Positions 42,950 to 57,000 of a stretch of 64,000 nt of DNA are shown one piece after another; the first letter of the stretch is position 1, and every line of letters begins with the position of its first letter. Under the pieces are notes generated by a model. That model was given only the letters and a program-made list of their open reading frames with translations. It ran no database searches and was not told the DNA's origin. Source of the DNA: Glutinoglossum americanum (taxonomy: Eukaryota; Ascomycota; Geoglossomycetes; Geoglossales; Geoglossaceae); contig JAGHQL010000119.1 in NCBI GenBank assembly GCA_020080175.1, positions 1-64,000 on the forward strand, written 5' to 3'. A program made the translations under genes and the position numbers.

Positions 42950-45900
42950 ATGTCGAACTACCCTCCAACCCCCTCGTTTGGGCTGAACCTCAATTTCACA
43001 TCTATTCCATCGTCTTCTAGCTCTAGGCCAACGATACCTGCTAGCAATCGGCATTCTACAAACAACATGCAGAGGAAACCTCCAGTTCCTCCGCCGGCCA
43101 CAAACTCTTCGCAGATTGCCAATGCCTACCAAGCAAATGCGAATATTCCCAGCTTTAATATGCCATCTGCATATCAAGTTCCACCTGCCGTTCCATCATT
43201 TGGGCAACTAACAAGTGGGCCGATTCCTCCTCCGCCGTTTCCCCCAATACCCGCCAACCCCCAAGAATTCCCGGAACAGGCACCTCCGTTCTCGACTGGA
43301 TCTAGGCCGAACTCAAGTCACGCCTTTCCACCTCAACACAGGTCTGCGCAGGCCAACAACATTGGTAGAACAGCAAATATAGATCGTCTGATGATACCCA
43401 TGGACAAAGAAGAGGGTGAACTAAGTGACCGTGATATGGAGCGAAAGTCTTCTTCCTCGGGTCAAGATGCCGGCATAGTAGTACCGCAGCCGACGAGGTC
43501 AGGCACTATTGATAACCGTGCCGCGGAAGCAGGTGGCATATGGAACCAAAAGGCACAAAAACGGAAGTCTCCAGTGACCAAAGCCCGAGGTATCGTCTAG
43601 TCCACCTTCGATAACACTTGAGTTCTTGCGTAAACCACCAAACTAACTGCGCTATATATGCAGATCTTAGGAAAATTACACATCAAAACAAGCCTGCTAC
43701 CTCCTCGGCCCGGGTACCTAGTGGGCCTCGAGCCTATGATAGCTACACGTCCAATAGGCACGCCAACCCCCCAAAAGGGAACTCGTACTCTCCTCTAGAA
43801 AATCGACGCTATGACCAATATATTCCCGAGCGGCGAGATAATGGGCCAAGTAAGCGAGAAGATCTATCCATGAAGGGTCGAGCCTAATATCTATAATAGG
43901 TTATCTGCAGCGCTCAATCTCACCGCCGAACGCTCACGAGCGGAAGAAGGCTACTGTTAACGTGCCTTCCGCATCTCCCCACAACCATGTTTCATCACAA
44001 CAATGCCATGACAACAAGCCGGCAACGCCACTGTCGTCGAGCCATTATAGCCCCACAGCAGGCAAACCTTATTCAGAAATCCGGAATCTCGCAAAGAACG
44101 CACTGTTAAACCTTATACCGCTGAAGGTGGAGTATAAAGACTTCATTAACGAAGGTATAAATGAGGAAGTGGTGAAAGGCCTGTTTGAGGAGCTTCGGCT
44201 CAGGATACCTAATGCTGCACCAACTCAACGGATAGAGGAATCTTCGCACAAGCATACACCGTTTCCCCACGCACCACAACTTACAGAATCCAACACGAGC
44301 CCAGCTCGGTCCAGCATGTCACAAGGTACCCAATCCTTGCGAACTCTGACAGCTTCCGATGCCCCCCCGCCACCGCAACGTCAAACGTCAGCCGAAATTA
44401 GCAAAGCCCGGGGATCCGCAGACAATGAAAATGCTCCTATACCTCCAACCAAGAAGGCCTTACTTGCATCCGTTGCTACCGGAACAGGTGTGCAACTAGC
44501 CAACGATGGCAGCGTTGGGCCCAAACTATCACGCGCCGAACTCATTAAGCAACGGTTTGCTGAGAGAGAGAACAAAAAAGCGAAAATGGCGGCGCCAGTG
44601 GAGGAAGCAAAGCCTCATGGTTTGCCCGATCCTATGTCGGATCGTGAAAAAGAGCTTGCAGCAGAAAAGGAGAAAAAAGTGAAAAATGAATTGATCAAAC
44701 AGCGTATGGAAGCACTGAAGAAGTCCGCCTCACTTAAAGGCACCGGGCCCCCCTCTGCGGGCAACGCCGATACAGGGAAGACTACCGACCAACCACGCAC
44801 ACTAGCTAACGGATCTGTGCCGCAAGAGATACCGTTGATCAAACAGCAAGCCCAAGCTCCGGCCGCCGCGGCCGGCGCCAATGTACCATTCACCGGGATA
44901 CCTGGTCTTTTCATGACATCCTCATCCGCACCAAGCAACGACGCCTCTTCTAACTCAAATCAGGATCCAACGCCACCGCCCCAAGTACACGGGACCAATC
45001 GCCGAAAACGCCCTGTAGCTGCTGACTTTGAAGATACGCCTACACCGCCTGCCAGCTCATTCAAGAGACCTTTTGGCCGAAGTAGGGTGGAGCGGCCGTT
45101 GGTAATTGAGGTCAGCGATGACGATACTGCTAATGGGGACGATGATACCGACATGGATATCGACGATGACGATGGCCCGGACTCTGACCGACAGCAGAGG
45201 CATGCGCAGCCAAGTCAAGGGCGAAATGCAATCCGCGACTTTCCGCCGCTCCCTGATTTCCCTAACAAACGAAGACCTGGAACGTGGGGCAGTGCTCCTG
45301 TTTCCGCCATGAGCACGCCTCCACTCTCAAAAGACTCACCCTTCTCTTATCCTAACGGGAGAGGCAAGTCTTCTGCACAAGAGGACCTTAAGCGAAAATA
45401 CGAGCAAATCCAGCTCATGCAGAAGAAAATAGCGGAGTTGGAACTGAAAAAGGCAAAGCCGGGCACAAGTCGAGGACAGACTCCTGGTACCCCAGGGCGT
45501 TCTGCACAGCCAGCCAAGAAAGACCAGACCCCAAAGACATCAGAGAAAACTGAGGCGGCGGAGGCGGCGGCAGCAGCGGCAGAAATAGACCGCTTGATAG
45601 AGGACGCCAACCGACAAGTCAATGTGGATAAGCTCGAGCTCGCTGAGGCCAAAGCAGCTAATTTAAAGAACGTTGAGCAAGACGGAACAGCTGAGGCCGA
45701 GTCTGAACACCAGAAACGACTTCGACTCGCCGAGATCGAGTACGGTATCCCTCTGATTGATGCAGAAGTCGAGAAGAGCAGAAGCAAGGTGGAGGAGCTT
45801 AGAGCCGAGACCGCGAAGTGGGAGGCCGCTGTAAGGGAAGGTTTGGAGGGTAAGAGAAAGTTGATAGAGGAGATGGAGATGTTGAAAATTAAAGAAAGCA

Positions 45901-47495
45901 AGAATCAGGTGGAAATCCAAACGAACGAGAGCGAGAGAGAGGAGCTTGGAGAGAGCCCTCGGCGGGACAGTCATAGTAAGTGTTCCAAAACCCTTCCGTC
46001 CCTCTCCCCCAGCCCTTAAGCCCTTATAACCTCACTTGTGCATGGACCCACGATTTCGATATCAGGCGTCAACCGAGAGAGTGATAGACCAAAAGAACGA
46101 CGTACTCACTCGGTAGCCATGACAACAGCAGTGTCGGATGCTACGGACGGGCCGAGTCATATCGAGACAACCCAAGAGCCTAAAGACATGTCAAACGAAC
46201 TAGTTACTACAGCGCATGCGGGATTGATCACGGAAGCTGATTTGTCGTTGCAAGAAGCCTCTATGAAGACAACTTCCAACACAAACCCTACCCCCCCAAG
46301 TCGGTCGTCAGATGCGATGGACATAGAGATGGGCAGTGCAGAGGACAGCGAGATGAATGTTCGAACAGAAGCACATACTGACGTGTTACTCGTCGAAGGC
46401 CCCAGCGACCCGATAGCAGAAATTATTGAAGCCGCATCGTGCGCTCCTGTGGCTAACGTGGAGGCAATCGCTGACACCAATGAAGTAGCCGATGCCGAAA
46501 TGGAAGATGCTGACGCTGTTGACCTCAACAGACAGTCTATCGTAGACGATTCTGAGGCAACTTCAAACCAAGAGGATAAGCCACTTGCCACTGGTAATGG
46601 AAGTGATAAAGAGGAGGGGCCTCCTGACGGCTCTCGTGAATCATCCGACGAGTCGGATTTCTACGAACCCCCAGAAGCCACCCACAGCCCATTCCATGAA
46701 CGAGCGTCAAGCGCCTCTAATCAAGCTAGTCCCAATGTCACTAGTCCGACTAACCAAGCTACAGCTGATGCCCAGACGCAACTTGCTGTACCAGAGCCAA
46801 CAGCAGAACCTGCTATTGAGAAGGTTCGTTGCATTCCGGCCCTTGCCGCACCGAGCTGACTTGCATATTTATCTAGCCGGGTTACGAAGAGTACTTCACC
46901 CCTTATGACAGTCCACTGAAGCAATTCCGAGCCTATCGTTATCATCGCAATTACTTGAAAGATGTACCTGGTGGCTTCCGCTCTCTAACATACAGTCACA
47001 ACATTGATCCAAATAAGCCACTCTGTATGTTTGAGACTAGCGGTGTCTGCAATGATACTGGCTGCCAGGATCAACATTTCCGAGACATGAAATTAAACGG
47101 TGCGTTGGAAGAGATACTCCACACTGAAGGGAGCCGCTAATTATAGTTTCTACTTTTCTTTTTTTTCTCCCTCCACCCATCAAAACATCCTTTCTTGTGG
47201 TCTTAGATACGTCCTCTAGCTGACACAAACCGCTAACATTACAGATGATATGGTACTTGTCCACCTGGGCTCCGTAAACGAAGGCCATGACGCGGAAGAA
47301 AAGGCCCAGTACACCGAAGGTCTGAAGCAGATTATCCAGAATATGCGAAACCAGAAGGTCAAGGACTTCTCAACAGTGGCTTCCCAGATCACTGGCTATC
47401 GTTCAAGATTCTTGAAAGATGAGTCTAGAGTTTTGATCCTTGATCTGCAGAACCAGCAGCGAAAATCGCCCGGTACACAAACCGGGGGTACGTAG
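42950..47495 (+). CDS. RED1: Red1-like MTREC zinc-finger protein (zf-C3H1)
   Basis: Six exons (42950-43589, 43664-43849, 43900-45975, 46066-46823, 46877-47099, 47245-47495) encode about 1,377 aa. The N-terminal two thirds are disordered, Pro/Ser/Thr-rich, with a charged coiled-coil near residues 750-960 (the KRKYEQIQLMQKKIAELELK helix is followed by Ala-rich and Glu-rich helices). The C-terminal domain is diagnostic: a PGYEEYFTPYDSPLKQF lead-in, then a CCCH finger with Cys1270, Cys1278, Cys1283 and His1287 (PLCMFETSGVCNDTGC). This is the putative zinc-finger PF10650 of fission yeast Red1 and human ZFC3H1. Those scaffolds bind the Mtr4-like helicase and send cryptic and meiotic RNAs to the nuclear exosome. 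I chose ATG 42950 because the upstream extension starts at TTG. The 50-bp second intron relies on a GTAAGC donor and a TAATAG acceptor and is the least certain. Confidence 0.88.
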
Positions 47496-49172
47496 CCCAG
47501 GTTGCATCAGGCCCATTTTTTTTTTTTTGCCAAAGCGGTTGGAGCGCTTGACGGGAAGGGCGTTCACGTACCAGCCACGCATATATTCCGATTTATACCG
47601 ACATTGCCACAGGGAATTGTAATTGCCGCTTTGTGATTCAAATCACGCCTACCTCCGGTACTTTGCTCACTCCACCATTTACCGCTGCGGGCGCAGCTGG
47701 GATGGAACGCAGAGAACTGGGACGAACGAACTTTTTAGCTTAGCATAATCATGGAATGTCCTTTACTCCTTTTTTTCACCTTTTTTAATGCGTTTTCGGG
47801 AGGCGGTTTCCCCAAAAGGGCGGGAGACAAAGTTGCTCTCGTAAGAGACGGGAGTATCAGGAGAGGTTTGATGAGAAATTCATGCAGCCTTTTGCGGAGG
47901 AGAGAGAGGGAAAGAGGCTGAAAACAGATATAATCGATACCCGGGGCCTCGCGAGAAAAGAAGAAAAAAAAAACTTCTTAGCATAGTTTGAATCTTTTTT
48001 TTCCGAGAGGACGAAATAAAAGATTCACAATCTAATTTTTAAAAGAAAAAAAAGAAGCCTTGACGACGACGACGATGATGATGCTTGAAAGCTAAAGTGC
48101 ATTCGTACTACACACCTTCCCCCCATCGGTGAAAAAGCACCCCTGCAATCACCGAACCCGCACTTGTGGTAACGCAATTGGCCCCTACAAGCGAAACGCA
48201 CACAACACACGCAACCCTTTCTTTAATATTAAAAAACGAAGAGACCTCTCCCTTCCGCCAGGGAGTTTCTGGCGTTGGCGCCGGCGTTGTGTTGCGTTAC
48301 AGACGCGGTGGGGGGGTCCAGCCAGTCCAGGCAAGGCTGATTCTTCACCACCGCCAGCCGGTACGGACGTCCCATGGTCGTCGTTCCCACACCGCCACAG
48401 CCCTACGTGCGCCAGGCAGGCCGTCGGTGCGCCCCGGCCAACCCAACCCAACCCAACCCAACCCAAAACGCACGTACGCGCGTATGGCCTGCTGCTTCGT
48501 CGTCAGCGCACAGGACGGCGGGGGCTAAGCCTCTCCCCTTCGTATTTCTTCCGCGGTGCTTGGGTCCACACACGGGGGCTCGGCTAGTCGAAATCGCCGG
48601 TTAGGGAAAAAAAACGCCGGCGGCGGTCGGGGGTGGGAGTTTGGCCGACGCGAACGTTCTCGTTTTTTTTCTTTTTTCTTTTTTTTTTCCGGTCGTGGGG
48701 ATGGGGTGGTTGTTTTCTGCCTTGCGTGCGTGCTTGCTAGGGGGGAGAGAGGGAGAGTGCATGTATGTATGTTGGTTGGGGGGGTGCTTATTTCCACCCC
48801 CTTGGTGCTTTTATTTGGGGTTGACATGGGTTGGTTGCGTGTGTATACATGTGCGTGTGTATGTATATATGGGTGGGGTTGTCCTCCCCGGCGTTTTTCT
48901 TCTCTATACGAGGGAGAAGCTCGAGAGTTGCTTTGCGCGAAGAGGATCTATTGTGTACCTTTAAGTACCTGTTGGGATAGCGTTTGATAAGCTACTACTG
49001 CTGCTGCTACTGCTAAAAGGAAGTCGCGGAGATCCTCTTTCGTTTCTCAATCTTTTCCATCGCGGACACTCTTTTCCGACTGTTTTTATTCTTCCCTCTT
49101 CTGCGGTTGAACACATCAGAAGAAGAAAAGAGGGACTATAAACGAGCATCGCATCGGCGACGACAGCCCATT
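47496..49172. other. Spacer with simple repeats
   Basis: This 1.7-kb stretch lies between the Red1-like and RTA1-like genes. It contains poly(T)/poly(A) tracts (47518-47528, 47962-47973, 48662-48689), a GAC/GAT trinucleotide run near 48061 and a CCCAA array. Several overlapping short frames occur in all phases, as expected for simple sequence. None resembles a protein family. Confidence 0.55.
48438..48466. repeat. CCCAA pentanucleotide array
   Basis: About six head-to-tail CCCAA units. Although reminiscent of telomeric DNA it lacks the CCCTAA unit of filamentous ascomycete telomeres and is short, so I read it as a microsatellite. Confidence 0.9.
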
Positions 49173-50394
49173 ATGGCCGCCGCGGTAGTCTCCTTTCTCA
49201 TGGCGAGGGACGGCAAGGGTAACGGTCATGACTGCACGATGGAGACCTGCAGCCTCTCAGACTCCCCTTACAACTATCGGCCTTCTCTGGTCGCAAACTC
49301 CGTCTTGCTGTCGCTCTTCTCCTTCGCCCTAGCATGCTATTCCGTTCAGGCAATCTGCCACCGCAAGGCCTGGGCATTCAGCATTGCAATGGTCTGCGGG
49401 TGTATTCGTGAGTGTTCCCCTATCCCATCCCTAAAAGGACGCCATCGCTATGGGTCGTTGGAAAGAGTAGCCGAAGGCTGATTGTTATGGGGTTGATCGA
49501 TAGTCGAGGTATTGGGCTATATCGGACGGGTTATGGCGCATCACGATCCCTTTGGCCAGGTAAGTAGTCATAAAAAAAAAGAGGCAATTTCTTAAGTGCT
49601 TGTGGGAGCACAACCCTCCCATAGACAGTGCATTGCTGACTTGGCCAACCATATAGAATCCTTTCTTGCTTCAAATTTGCTGTCTAACCATCGCCCCGGC
49701 ATTTCTTGCTGCCGGCATCTATCTCTGCCTGTCTCGAATGTGAGTCTCAATCGCTCTGGGCCGTGCCCAAAATGTCTTACTTTATCGCTCCGACGAACTC
49801 CCCCGACTAACGAAACGAATTGTTAGTGTTGTAATCTTCGGTAGTGATATCTCTCGCATCCCTCCAGGTTATTACATGCGTATTTTCATCCCCTGCGACA
49901 TCTTCTCTCTTGTCCTCCAAGCCACCGGGGGCGGCATGGCCTCGGTTGCTTCGCAGAACAACAGGGATCCCACGAACGGCGACAACATCATGATTGCTGG
50001 TCTCTCCGCTCAAGTATTCACTATGGCTCTCTTCATCACCCTCTCTGCTGAATACGGATGGCGCGTGTACAAGCGCCTTCAAGCCCAAGGCTCGGCGGGC
50101 CTTGACCCTACCCACGCAAAACTTCGCAACAGCGCATCCTTCAAGGGCTTCCTGGCCGCGCTGACCCTCGCTACGACTTGCATCTTCACCCGATGCGTCT
50201 TCCGTGTCGCAGAGTTGGCTGGAGGTTGGAAAGGTGTGTTGATGAAGAACCAAGGCCTCTTCATCGGACTTGAGGGCGTCATGGTCATCGTTGCCGCGCT
50301 AGCCCTGGTTGCGTTTCATCCTGGCTTATGCTTCAAGCTTGGATATGAGGGAGACGCGGAGAAGAATAGGAGTGGTGAAGATATTGCGGAATGA
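49173..50394 (+). CDS. RTA1-family seven-transmembrane protein
   Basis: Four exons (49173-49407, 49504-49559, 49657-49739, 49827-50394) with introns of 96, 97 and 87 bp encode 313 aa. Seven hydrophobic helices can be traced: LVANSVLLSLFSFALACYSV, WAFSIAMVCGCILEVLGYI, FLLQICCLTIAPAFLAAGIY, the IFIPCDIFSLVLQATGGG segment, AGLSAQVFTMALFITLS, GFLAALTLATTCIFTRC and LEGVMVIVAALALVAFHPG. The motifs ILEVLGYIGR, PPGYYMRIFIPCDIFSLVLQ and TRCVFRVAE are the signature of the RTA1-like family (PF04479). Family members include the yeast Rta1 and Rsb1 proteins, linked to resistance to 7-aminocholesterol and to sphingoid-base export from membranes. The substrate here is unknown. The extracellular N-terminus has two Cys (CTMETCSL) that may pair. 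The start ATG 49173 gives the normal N-terminus. Confidence 0.93.
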
Positions 50395-51076
50395 GTCATC
50401 TTGGCAGGAATTCAACCTGGGTGCGGGCGAAATAGGATACGGCGTATTTGGAGCTTAACCGTTGATAGAGTCGAAGGGTTCGGCGATCATTTTTGATGAC
50501 TCCTCTCTTGTTTGATGACTCCTCTCATTGTTTCTTCTGCCGCGAATGAATGATACCTCTGAGCTTGAGAGTTTCCGTGACCAGGGCAAATATATTAGAT
50601 AAAATTAATATTACATGGAAAACCCGTACGAAACAAGTCGTGGGCATATATTTGGTGTGGTCAGACAGTGACAAGAAGTGACAAGAATGGGTGACTAAGC
50701 CAAAGTATTGTGGGGCCTAATCCACTCTTGGCAATGGCAACCACGATTGTTGTGTAAACAAACCAGTTGGCGAACCGCAGCCAACCACAACCAACCACAG
50801 CCGAGAAGTTGTCTTTCCTCCCAAAAGCACTGGCCTTGACCTCACGGGCAGGTTTTCTACACCTTTCTGCTTACGAAGAAGAAACTCCTTCATTCGGTAG
50901 ACGATATAGCACGCTCTCTTGGGGTTTTCTCGACACGTTAAAAGTTTTATTGGCGTCTTTCTGGCGATGAGCTCGTTGAGAAAGTGCTCCTTATGACTTT
51001 TCGTCCTGTCTTTTAAAGGTGGGAACGACGACGGGATTACTTTTCTCGCAACAGGGCCTTTTTTCAGTGTCTAGGG
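50395..51076. other. Spacer between RTA1-like and myosin genes
   Basis: This 682-bp stretch lies between two plus-strand genes. A short direct repeat of TTTGATGACTCCTCTC occurs at about 50490-50527, and an imperfect AACCACA repeat lies near 50781-50800. No coding signal is seen. Confidence 0.5.
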
Positions 51077-54000
51077 ATGGCTACACTCCCACCATCAAAT
51101 GCACCGCCATCATGGCGCAATAATCCATTTAGCCGCAATTCACCTTCTCCATCGCCTTCTGCAATGAGCGGCAGCATGCGGCCCAGATCTGCGATATTTT
51201 CATCTCCCCTTACACCCTCAAACTCCCAGTCTCCCGGTAGCCATGCTCGTGGTCAATCGTTCTCTACTCTGAATCCAACGTCGACGGTCTCTCGCGGGTT
51301 TTCTGGCCGCCAGCGGGCAGACTCGAAGACTACGCCCGTGTCGAACACGTTTGCCCCCGATTTCATTAAGCAGGAGGAGAAGCAGAAGGGAGCGGATCAG
51401 ATCCGGAGCTTCGAGGGGGAGAATGATTTCTCGGGTAAGAGATATGTGTGGGTCAAGGATCCCACGGCTGCGTTTGTGAAGGGATGGGTGGTAGAGGAGA
51501 CCGTGGATGGCCAGCTGTTGGTTCAATGCGATGACGGCAGTGTGAGATATTGCCACCCTCTGATATAATTTTTTTTTTTTTCCCCCAAAGTATTAATTTT
51601 CATATTCTCATAGCAACGGGAGGTTGATCCCGAAAACGTGGATAAAGTCAACCCGGCAAAGTTCGATAAGGCGGACGATATGGCCGAATTGACGCACCTG
51701 AACGAGGCGTCGGTCGTACACAACCTACACATGAGATATCAAGCCGATCTAATCTATGTATGTGCTCCCCAACGTCCGACGCTACCATTTCTCTCTCCTT
51801 GGTACGCGAACGCTAACCTCGTGTCCAGACTTATTCAGGACTCTTCTTAGTGACCGTCAATCCATACTGCCAGCTACCCATATACACTAATGAATACATT
51901 AATATGTACAAAGGCCGCAATAGGGAAGACACGAAGCCTCATATCTACGCCATGGCGGATGAGGCCTTCCGAAATCTCGTGGAAGAAGGCGAGAATCAGA
52001 GCATTTTGGTTACGTATGTCTGCTTGCACTTGACTTGTCGGCGCTCTCACTGACAACGGATAGTGGAGAATCTGGAGCGGGGAAGACGGAGAATACAAAA
52101 AAGGTTATTCAGTATCTTGCCGCTGTTGCGACATCCGACTCTCCAGGAGCTAGATCAGGAGTGAAGCAACTATCAAACCTCTCTCAGCAAATATTACGGG
52201 CCAACCCCATCCTCGAATCCTTCGGGAATGCGCAGACTGTGCGAAATAACAATTCATCTCGTTTTGGTAAATTCATCCGGATCGAGTTCACCCGTTCAGG
52301 CCAGATTGCTGGGGCATTCGTTGATTGGTATCTGCTGGAGAAGTCGCGTGTTGTGAGGGTCAACCCGAATGAGAGGAATTACCATATTTTCTACCAGTTA
52401 CTCCGAGGGGCTGGCCGGAGGATTAAGGATGATTTGTTCTTGGCCGGGATGGGCGTTGAGGATTTTACATACACGAAGGATGGCAATGACATGATCATCG
52501 GCGTTTCAGATCCAGACGAGTGGAACGGATTGATCGAAGCCTTTAGTATCATGGGATTCTCGGAAGCCGAACAAGAATCAATCCTTCGAACAATCGCAGC
52601 AGTGCTACATCTAGGGAACATCACCGTAGTGAAGGAGAGCCATCGTGCTGACCAGGCACGTCTACCGCAAGAGGCTCAGCTTGGGGTGGAGAAAGTCTGT
52701 CATTTACTGGGCATTCCTGTTGAACCGTTCATCAAGGGGTTGCTTCACCCTCGAGTCAAGGCTGGCAGAGAATGGGTTGAAAAGGTCCAAACACCGGAGC
52801 AGGTTCATCTGTCGATCGATGCGCTGTCGAAAGGTATATACGAACGTGCCTTTGGTGACCTCGTCTCTCGTATCAATCGGCAACTCGACCGGACGAGCAT
52901 GGGGATGGATGACTCGAAATTCATCGGCGTGCTTGATATCGCTGGTTTTGAGATCTTTGAGGATAATAGCTTCGAGCAACTGTGTATCAATTACACAAAC
53001 GAGAAGCTACAACAATTTTTCAACCATCACATGTTCGTTTTGGAGCAGGAAGAATACACTAGGGAGAAAATCGAGTGGAAGTTCATCGATTTCGGGCACG
53101 ATCTACAGCCTACCATCGATCTAATAGAGCTTCCAAACCCTATCGGCATCTTCTCGTGCTTAGATGAAGACTGCGTCATGCCCAAGGCTACGGACAAGTC
53201 ATTTACAGAGAAATTGCATTCGCTTTGGGACCGCAAGACCACCAAGTATCGACGATCTCTCTTGACCCAGGGATTTATGCTTACTCATTACGCGGCGGAA
53301 GTAGAATATTCAACACAGGGATGGCTAGAGAAGAACAAGGACCCCCTTAATGACAACATTACAAGACTTCTCGCCGCATCCGCTGACAAGCATATTGCCA
53401 ACCTCTTTGCCGACTGCGCAGACCCTGATGAGGATCTTGGCGCAACCAGAAGCAGAGTCAAAAAGGGGCTCTTCCGGACCGTAGCGCAGAGACACAAGGA
53501 GCAGCTTTCTAGCCTCATGAGCCAGCTTAACTCGACCCACCCTCACTTCGTTCGATGTATCATACCCAATCACAAGAAGCGGCCGAAACAGCTAGTTGCG
53601 CCCCTAGTTCTAGACCAATTAAGATGCAACGGTGTCTTGGAAGGCATTCGAATAGCGCGCACTGGCTTTCCCAACAGATTGCCCTTTGCCGAATTCCGCC
53701 AGCGGTATGAAGTCTTGTGCAAGAACATGCCGAAGGGCTATATGGAGGGGCAAAAGGCCGCGCAGATTATGCTGGAAAAGCTTGACCTCGATTGCGCTCT
53801 CTACCGGGTCGGATTAACGAAGGTCTTCTTTAGGGCTGGAGTGCTGGCAGAGCTGGAAGACCAGAGAGACGCACTTATTCGTGAGATCATGTGCAGGTTC
53901 CAGTCAATCGCTCGCGGGTTCACACAAAGGAGGATTGCAAACAAACGGCTTTATCGCGCTGAGGCCGCCAGAATCATCCAGAGAACCTTCCAGGTTTATC

Positions 54001-57000
54001 TCGACCTTTGCGAGAACCCCTGGTGGGGACTATTCGTGAAAATGAAACCTCTACTTGGAGCAACGAGAGTATCCGGTGAGATGAAGAAGCGGGATGAGAT
54101 GATACAGAAGCTTGAGGTCAAGATGCAGGTGGATGCTGTAGAGAGGCAGAAGCTGGAGGAGGAGCGGAGACGAGTAGACGTAGAGGTACAACGAATTAGG
54201 CATACACTCGAGAGCGAACGAGCTCTGGCGCTCGACAAGGAAGAGATCTTTAAGCGGCTGCAACTACGTGAGACTGAGCTCAGCGAAAAGCTCGCAGGCG
54301 CTCTGGAAGACCAGGAGAAGCTTGAAGATCAGCTCGATGAGCTGATATTGGCGAACAAGAAAGCTGAGGAGCAAGCTGCTTTTTGGAGGACCCAGCTAGA
54401 GCAGGGTGGGCTATTGATTGGGAAATTGGAAGGTGAGAAAAGGGAGTTGCTCGAGAAAATCAGCGACTTGGAAGGGCAGTTGGACGACGCGGAAAGGATT
54501 CGTTCCGAGAGAAAAGATATACAGGAGAGCCTGACGCAGGAGATTAAGATGCTGAAAAGCCACCTTGGCCTAAAAGATCGAAAACTGCTGGACTTAGAGA
54601 AGCAATTAGCAAAGGTCGATAAGGATCTCGATGAGAAATTGGCGAACACGGGCAAAGAGTTGCAGATATCGAAGAAGCAGATCAGAGAGCTTCTGGAAGA
54701 TAACCGCCAAATCCGCCAGCAGATCTCGGAGCTTTCTTCAACGTCGACGGGATACGAGGACCTTGTCCGGCGGAAGGAGAGCGAGTTATCAATCTTGCGC
54801 GTTGACCTGAAGAATTACGAGAATGACCGACGGACATTCGATGATGAAAGGCAAAAGCTTTCATCGAAGCATGATTCTGTCCTAAACCAGCTCCGGGAGG
54901 TTCAAGCCGAGATGGACGCCATGAAGTCTCAAAAGTCCCAACTCGAACGTGAGGCCGCTGACGCGAAGAGATTACTAGAGGCTAAGATCTCAGAAGACGC
55001 GAAATCGGGGCAGGGACGGAAGATGCTGGATGACCAGATTAAGGATCTCAAGGAACAGCTTTTCCATGTCCAGACTGAGCTAAGCAGAGAACGGCAGTCC
55101 CGCGATGACGTTCAACTTCTCGGAGAGCACAAGTATTCTACGTTGGAACGCGACTACGAAGCTTTAAACGAGTCCAAGATTACCATTGAGAAAGAGCTTT
55201 ACCTGCAGCAAGATACCCTTCGACGGGCTATTGAGGCCCGAGCGACCGCCGAAAAGGACCGGAAAGATGCCCAGACAGAACTTCGAAAGCTCCGTGAAAG
55301 GTTTACCGAGATTGAAAGGTCACGGCTCGAAACAGAGGCTGCCATCGAGAGGAGTGTCTCCAGGCAGGCAAACGAAAGACAATCTAGCCTCAGGAAAGAC
55401 TTGGAAGCCAAGGAAACGTTGCTCGACGAGTCCGAAGCCGAGAGGACCAGACTTACATCCGAAGTTCAACGCTTGAGCCGAGTCATCGCCGATTCGGACA
55501 ATTTTAAGCTTCGCCACGATCACGACAAGGAAAGGCTTGAGAGAGAGCTAGTGACCATCAAAGGCCGGCTCGCGGCTTCGGAGAATGACAATAGGGCACT
55601 ACTCAATAAGATTCAGCAGAAGAACCTCGACATCGCACGGTCTAATTCAAAAGCCGGTGAAGCCCATCGGTCAAAGCTCGTTGCGCTTCAGACGGAGAAG
55701 CACAGGGCCGAGGAAGAGAACAAGAAACTCCTACGGCAGCTAGGCGATGCTCAACTTTCAATCACGTCTCTAGAAAAGCAAAAGGAGAAGCTCGCTCTCA
55801 GTCTGGAGGATCTCAACCATGAGATTGCTCGGGAGCACAAGACCAGCAGAGCCGCAGAGAAAGCTTCCTCGGCCTTCAACATACAGCTAGCAGAGGCAAA
55901 CCGCAGCTTAGAGACCGAAAGACAGTTGAAGACCCAAGCTCAGGCTAATACCCGAAAGCTCCAAGCAGCTCTCGACCAAGCCAACAGCGAGCTGACCGAT
56001 TGCCACAACCAGCTTCTGATGTTGCAGAAAGTCTTTGATCCTGATGCCGAGGTTCCCAAGACATGGGAGGCCGGGCGGCGCTCGTTGTCTAGAAGCATCG
56101 ACTTGGCGCAGAGACTGGATGCCTCTCAGCAAGCCTTACGTATCTCCACAGAGAAGTGCGCCCGTGCTGAGGCCCACTTGGCGGACCTTCGGCGACGACA
56201 TGAAGATGAGCTGTCGGAGATTGATGAGAAGCACTCATCTTCAAAGCGAGCGCTTCTAGAAGAACTCAATCAGAACAACATCCCCGCCACCCGCTCGCCG
56301 AAGCACTTCCGCACCGCACTAGATGTAAAGCCGTACTCTAACACGTCGACGCCGGCGCGCCGCCACATCAGCAGCGGGACTACAACTACTCAGGACTCGG
56401 GCCGCTCTGACCGAACCGTCGATACGGTCAGCTACCAGAAGAGAATGGATCTCGCGGCCCAATTGGACTTGGTGCAGAATCAACTCCAGATGACTGAGAT
56501 GCAAAATCGACATTTACAGAGCCAGCTCGATCGGGCAACCCCAATCCGCGATATGTGGCAAGACGAGAGCCCCTCTGTGAGGCGGGTGCAGAAGCTAGAA
56601 CGGGAAAACAACCGGCTTCATGATATGCTTGATGACTCCGCTAAGAAAGTCTCCGCACTTGAAAAGAGTATCCAGTCTGGGGAGCTGTCTCTTCGTGACG
56701 TCCAGACCAGGTCACACGAAGAACTCTACGACCTTTTGAACTCCCAAGAGAACTCGCGCAGATCCCTCCTTCAAGTTCACAACAACGCGGTGGCAGAGCT
56801 GGCAGACGCAAAGGCCCACTTCGACAGTCTGAAGCAGGCAAAGGTAGCAATGGACGTCGAACTTAGGAATACCAGGTTGGAGATCCAGGAACTCACGCAC
56901 GCCAGAGAACAGGACGCTGCAAGCCGAAGTCAGTTGCTACAAGAGTTTGCAGACCTACAGATAAGGCTCGATGCGGAGGCCTCAAAGCTTGCTGATGTCA

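Noticed and set aside
48438-48466. CCCAA array as a telomere remnant
   Set aside because: The unit is not CCCTAA and the array is under 30 bp and internal.
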